A DNA stretch of 64,000 nt from the NCBI RefSeq assembly GCF_020559915.1, contig NZ_JAJCLZ010000001.1:186001-250000 (forward strand). The letters are read 5' to 3'. Shown here in pieces: positions 60,672 through 64,000 of this stretch. The translations under genes and the position numbers were made by a program. Below the pieces are notes generated by a model. The model was given only the letters and a program-made list of their open reading frames with translations, was not told the DNA's origin and ran no database searches. This stretch comes from Ruminococcus sp. 210702-SL.1.03 (lineage in GTDB: Bacteria; Bacillota; Clostridia; Oscillospirales; Ruminococcaceae). Position 1 is the stretch's first letter. Each line of letters begins with the position of its first letter.

Positions 60672-61514
60672 TTATATCCCGAGTGTTTCGGCGGCTTCGC
60701 GCCATATCTCCTCGCAGCCGAAATCCTCGCCGCGCTCTTCGCAAAGGCGGCGTATCAGCTGCAAACATTCCTTGTTATAGTGCCTGCCCGTTTTAAGCAT
60801 GGCGATGATCGTGCGGCTCCAAACGTTTGCGAGGTCAATCAGCCCGCTTTCGTAAAATTCGGCGACCACCGCCTCGTTATCATAAGGCACGCTGATAAGC
60901 TGCGTTTTCCAGCCGCCTCCCGCCGATTCCGCCAATATGAACTGCGCCGTCGTCTGCCCGTTGCAGGGTATGCCGACAGTTCCGCCGTTTACGATGGTCT
61001 TTCGCCCGCGCGTAAATTCATACGGCCGGTGGCAGTGCGCGCAGATGAGCAGCTCGGTAGTCATTTCGTCCATCACCTCGCGCGTTTTTGGCGAATCGCC
61101 GCAGAAAAGCTCGCGCGCGTTCTGCATCGAGCCGTGGCATATCGATAGCGGCGGGTATCCGTCGAGCTTTATCTCCATGCCGATGGGCATATCCTCTAAA
61201 AATCGCAGGTCGCCGCCCGTCAAGTTCTCGAAAGTGTAAAGCAGCGAGCCGCTTTGCGAGTTGTACTCCCACCCCTCGGTGAGATTTCGGCGGTGCTCAA
61301 GCATATAGTCCTCGCGGTTGCCGCGCACGAACCATGTCTTGTACGCGGGCGGGATATTGCGCAGTATCTGCATGGTTTTCTGCGGATACGGGCAGTCGGA
61401 AACGTAGTCGCCCAAAAACGCTATGCCGTCAATATCGTTCTGATACACCCAGCGCATACACGCTTCGAGCGCTATATGGTTCGAGTGGATGTCGCCCATA
61501 GCGGCTATCCTCAT
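60672..61514 (-). CDS. Calcineurin-like metallophosphoesterase (YfcE/Mre11-type small fold)
   Basis: A 280-aa phosphoesterase starting MRIAAMGDIHSNHIALEAC. Metal motifs: GDIHSN (near residue 8), LGDYVSDCPYP (near 38), VRGNREDYM (near 68), CHGSMQNAR and CAHCHRPYEF, with NGGTVGIPCNG. Family members are phosphodiesterases or protein phosphatases; substrate not known. AGGAGGTG precedes ATG 61514. Operon with mnmA. Confidence 0.87.
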   Translation of the reverse strand: MRIAAMGDIHSNHIALEACMRWVYQNDIDGIAFLGDYVSDCPYPQKTMQILRNIPPAYKTWFVRGNREDYMLEHRRNLTEGWEYNSQSGSLLYTFENLTGGDLRFLEDMPIGMEIKLDGYPPLSICHGSMQNARELFCGDSPKTREVMDEMTTELLICAHCHRPYEFTRGRKTIVNGGTVGIPCNGQTTAQFILAESAGGGWKTQLISVPYDNEAVVAEFYESGLIDLANVWSRTIIAMLKTGRHYNKECLQLIRRLCEERGEDFGCEEIWREAAETLGI

Positions 61515-61640
61515 CTCGACGCACCTCCTTTTATGTGTACAATAAAACGTACTGCAAATATTTACTATACGGTTTTCTGCACTCATCTATCTGTACGATA
61601 ACTTGTACTGCTTATATCAACTATCCAATTATCTGTACTC

Positions 61641-63695
61641 TTATCTCCTGCGTATCCAGATGCCTCTTCCCGCGCCCAGAGCCTCGCTCTTTTCGTCCGG
61701 CTGGGAAAATCCCACATACAGCAGATATTCCTCAGAATATACGCCGCGCACGCCGTTGTCGTCAACGTCGGTAAAGGCGTCCTCGCTGAGCTTGACATGA
61801 AATTCTGCGCTCTCGCCTGCCTTTAGGAAAATGCGCGCAAATCCGCAAAGCGCAGGATTTTTCGGTGCAAAAGCGCCCATGCTGCGGCAGTAGACCTCAA
61901 GCACCTCGCCCGTATCGGTATCGCCTATATTTTCCGCCGTGCAGACCACTTCACCGCCCTCACAGCGCGCGATTTTAACATACATCGACGAGTAGGTCAA
62001 ACCGAAGCCGAACGGGTAAAGCACGTTGCCCTTGACATTTTTATAGGTGCGCTGAGCCATCGAATAATCGCAGAAATCGGGCAGGGCTTCGTCGCTTTCG
62101 TAGAAGGTAACGGGCAGTTTGCCGCTGGGCGACACCTCGCCGAAAAGTATCTCCGCGAGCGCCTTTCCGCCTTTCGAGCCGGGGTACCAAGCCTGTATCA
62201 GCGCGGCGGGGCGGTCGTCCTCGATATTGAGCGAGCTTCCTGCCGCCAGCACTACCACCACCGGCTTGCCGACGTCGAGCACGCTTTTAAGCAGCAAACG
62301 TTGGGGTTCTGGCAGGCGCAGGTCGGTCTTATCGCCCGAAGCGTAAGCGTTGCCAGCGTCGCCCTCTTCGCCCTCAAGCGAAGCGTCAAGACCCAAGCAA
62401 AGCACGCTTACGTCTGCATTTTTCGCCGCCGCGACCGCTTCCGAGATCCTGTCGGCGGGCAGCGCAAGACCCTCAACGCGGTCTTTGAAAAGGTGACAGC
62501 CCTCGGCATAATAAACTCTGCCGCCGAAAGCGTCCTCGATGCCCTCTAAAAACGTAACGTACCGTGAAGCCGTGCCCTGATAATTTCCGTAAAGCGCGGC
62601 GCGGCTGTCGGCGTTCGGGCCTATCACCGCTATGCTCTTGATCCTGTGCTTATCGAGCGGAAGAAAAGCGCGGTTTTTCAGCAGCACCATCGACTTTTCA
62701 GCCGCTTCGAGCGAAAGCGCGTTGTGCTCGGGGCAGTCGATAACGTCGAACGGGATATTGTCATACTCAGTTTCTTCCAGCATACCCAGCCGCAGGCGTA
62801 TCTCCATAGCCTTTTCTACTGCGCGGTCGATGTCGGCTTCTTCAATAAGCCCCTGTTCGAGCGCCGCCATTAAATGGATATATGTGTTGCCGCAATTGAT
62901 GTCGCAGCCCGCTTTCACCGCCATAGCGGCAGACTCTGCGGCAGTGCCTGTTACCATATGATGTGTGTGGAAATCACTTATCGCCCAGCAGTCGGAAACA
63001 AAATATCCGCCGAACTCCCACTCGCCGTAAAGCTTTTTCATCAGCTTTTTGTTGGCGCAGGCAGGCTCGCCGTTTACGCGGTTGTAAGCGCCCATAACGC
63101 CCGCCACGCCGCTTTTCACCAGCTTTTCAAAGGCGTAGAGGTACGTTTCGGCAAGGTCTTTTTGATTGACTTCGGCGTTGAACTCATGCCGCAGTGCCTC
63201 AGGGCCGCTGTGCACGGCGAAATGTTTCGCGCAGGCGGCGGCGCGCAGATGTTCGCCATCGCCCTGTATGCCTTTCACAAAATTCACGCCCAGCTCGGCG
63301 GCTAAGTATGGGTCTTCGCCGTAAGTTTCGTGACCTCTGCCCCAGCGCGGGTCGCGGAAGATATTCACGTTCGGCGACCAAAGAGTCAGCCCCTTGTAAA
63401 TATCGCGGTCGCCCTCTGCGGAGGCGTAATTGTACTTTGCGCGCGCTTCGAGCGAGATAGCCGTACCGATACGGTGCATCATTTCGGTATCAAAGGCCGC
63501 CGCCATGCCGATAGCCTGCGGGAACATGGTAGCCGTGCCCGCACGCGCAACGCCGTGCAGACCCTCGTTCCACCAGTTATATGCGGGTATGCCAAGCCGC
63601 TCTATCGCGGGGGAATCGTATTTTAGCTGCGAGCATTTCTCCTCAGCCGTCATCTGCGAAACAAGTTCCTTTGCTTTCTTTTTAAATCTATCCAT
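61641..63695 (-). CDS. GH3 beta-glycosidase (beta-xylosidase/beta-glucosidase type)
   Basis: A 684-aa exo-acting enzyme with the two-domain GH3 core and a C-terminal fibronectin III-like domain. WWNEGLHGVARAG, SPNVNIFRDPRWGRGHETYGEDPYL and KHFAVHSGPEALRHEFNA are close to the beta-xylosidase clade; the nucleophile Asp lies in FVSDCWAISDFH (near residue 245). Domain 2 includes VLCLGLDASLEGEEGDAG, and the tail has YPFGFGLTYSSM. No signal peptide, so it acts on imported oligosaccharides. GGAGGTGG precedes the ATG. It lies 32 bp after the MutS-family gene. Confidence 0.93.
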   Translation of the reverse strand: MDRFKKKAKELVSQMTAEEKCSQLKYDSPAIERLGIPAYNWWNEGLHGVARAGTATMFPQAIGMAAAFDTEMMHRIGTAISLEARAKYNYASAEGDRDIYKGLTLWSPNVNIFRDPRWGRGHETYGEDPYLAAELGVNFVKGIQGDGEHLRAAACAKHFAVHSGPEALRHEFNAEVNQKDLAETYLYAFEKLVKSGVAGVMGAYNRVNGEPACANKKLMKKLYGEWEFGGYFVSDCWAISDFHTHHMVTGTAAESAAMAVKAGCDINCGNTYIHLMAALEQGLIEEADIDRAVEKAMEIRLRLGMLEETEYDNIPFDVIDCPEHNALSLEAAEKSMVLLKNRAFLPLDKHRIKSIAVIGPNADSRAALYGNYQGTASRYVTFLEGIEDAFGGRVYYAEGCHLFKDRVEGLALPADRISEAVAAAKNADVSVLCLGLDASLEGEEGDAGNAYASGDKTDLRLPEPQRLLLKSVLDVGKPVVVVLAAGSSLNIEDDRPAALIQAWYPGSKGGKALAEILFGEVSPSGKLPVTFYESDEALPDFCDYSMAQRTYKNVKGNVLYPFGFGLTYSSMYVKIARCEGGEVVCTAENIGDTDTGEVLEVYCRSMGAFAPKNPALCGFARIFLKAGESAEFHVKLSEDAFTDVDDNGVRGVYSEEYLLYVGFSQPDEKSEALGAGRGIWIRRR

Positions 63696-63727
63696 AAAAA
63701 TCCACCTCCGGTATGAGATCTTTCAGA

Positions 63728-64000
63728 TCAATCTTTTTCATGCTTCGCGGCGCGCTCGGCCACCGCATCTATATCTATGCCGAACTGCTTGAATACCGAG
63801 TAAGCGCAGCTTGTTTTCTGCGGCAGCCCGCGCTTTATTTTGTAGAGCCGCTCGCCGGTTTTCTCGTCGGCGCATACTACTATGCTCGCCGTTTTGCTTC
63901 GCAGGCGCTTATCCGCGTTAAGCTCGCCGCACTTTTCCGCGAGGTCGGTGAGGTGGGTCGCGAAAACGCCGCGCACGCCTATTATGCAGAATATCCGTAC
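63728..64000 (-). CDS. MutS-family ATPase, C-terminal part (5' end beyond window)
   Basis: An open frame of 90 codons running from the window edge to a stop at 63728. It reads GVFATHLTDLAEKCGEL, matching the conserved ATH switch of MutS-type ABC ATPases, followed by a beta-hairpin (SIVVCADEKTGERLYKIKRGLP) and SYAYSVFKQFGI-like helix CAYSVFKQFGIDIDAVAERA, the usual C-terminal end. It may be MutS, MutS2 or a MutS-like protein; the N-terminal part needed to decide is outside the window. The in-frame GTG at 63976 is internal. Confidence 0.75.
   Translation of the reverse strand, partial: VRIFCIIGVRGVFATHLTDLAEKCGELNADKRLRSKTASIVVCADEKTGERLYKIKRGLPQKTSCAYSVFKQFGIDIDAVAERAAKHEKD

Noticed and set aside
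1..64000. CRISPR arrays, prophage, rRNA or tRNA genes
   Set aside because: No regularly spaced short direct repeats, integrase, phage structural genes, tRNA cloverleaf or rRNA sequence was seen.

Overview
The window looks like a chromosomal segment of a Gram-positive, anaerobic, plant-fibre-degrading Clostridia member, most likely a Ruminococcus-like Oscillospiraceae. The signs are consensus TTGACA-N17-TATAAT promoters in AT-rich gaps between moderately GC-rich genes, heavy use of ATA for isoleucine, strong AGGAGG ribosome sites with several TTG starts, a 2[4Fe-4S] ferredoxin, a secreted GH5 endoglucanase with other glycosidases, a Gram-positive L10 leader, cdaA-cdaR, and a yabM/yabN/hup/yabO-type cluster. 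There are no rRNA or tRNA genes, CRISPR arrays, prophage or complete insertion sequences. It reads as mostly core genome with a few unusual elements.

Layout. 0-3.5 kb: 3' end of purE (minus) behind a structured leader RNA with a terminator, a 66-aa protein, a 198-bp inverted-repeat element lying in the ksgA leader, ksgA, and a cysteine-desulfurase-like enzyme. 3.5-9 kb: a probable four-gene minus-strand operon (metallophosphoesterase, MarR regulator, two halves of a heterodimeric ABC exporter) with a palindrome around its -10 box. 9-15.8 kb: a membrane protein, an EF-G-like GTPase, a ferredoxin, a GH35 beta-galactosidase, and rplJ-rplL behind an L10 leader. 15.9-21 kb: a c-di-GMP pair, a sugar-binding-fold/GGDEF protein and an EAL protein with a beta-helix-like tail. 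21.4-26.6 kb: an aspartate carbamoyltransferase carrying a PyrI-type zinc domain, a cell-wall amidase, a secreted anchored protein, and a GH5 cellulase. 26.6-36.2 kb (minus): trmO, an FAD oxidoreductase, cdaR, cdaA, an amidohydrolase, two related membrane proteins, and a leucine-rich-repeat exoprotein. 36.4-43.8 kb (plus): ktrB-ktrA, a repeat-rich gap, tyrA, aconitase, a small membrane protein, and isocitrate dehydrogenase. 43.9-48.8 kb: zinc-ribbon membrane proteins and a flotillin. 49-54.4 kb (plus): a SpoVB/YabM-like flippase, mazG, hup, rqcP, and a MerR regulator with a DXS-like enzyme. 54.5-64 kb (minus): an esterase, a VanY-like protein, GH2, mnmA, a metallophosphoesterase, GH3, and the 3' end of a MutS-family gene.

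How genes work together. CdaA/CdaR make and control c-di-AMP, and KtrA is a known type of c-di-AMP receptor, so potassium uptake and its second messenger sit about 5 kb apart. The GGDEF and EAL genes form a c-di-GMP synthesis/degradation pair, and the synthesis half has a sugar-binding-protein fold that could sense carbohydrate. Aconitase and isocitrate dehydrogenase give the oxidative half-cycle from citrate to 2-oxoglutarate. GH5, GH35, GH2, GH3 and the esterase are consistent with growth on plant polysaccharide.

The most unusual features are the duplicated, inverted-repeat-bounded gap between ktrA and tyrA, the EAL/beta-helix fusion, the PyrB-zinc-domain fusion, the DXS-like enzyme lacking the DRAG motif, the VanY-like protein lacking its catalytic Glu, the inverted-repeat element in the ksgA leader, and the structured RNA before purE. 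All assignments are from reading the sequence; no database search was run.
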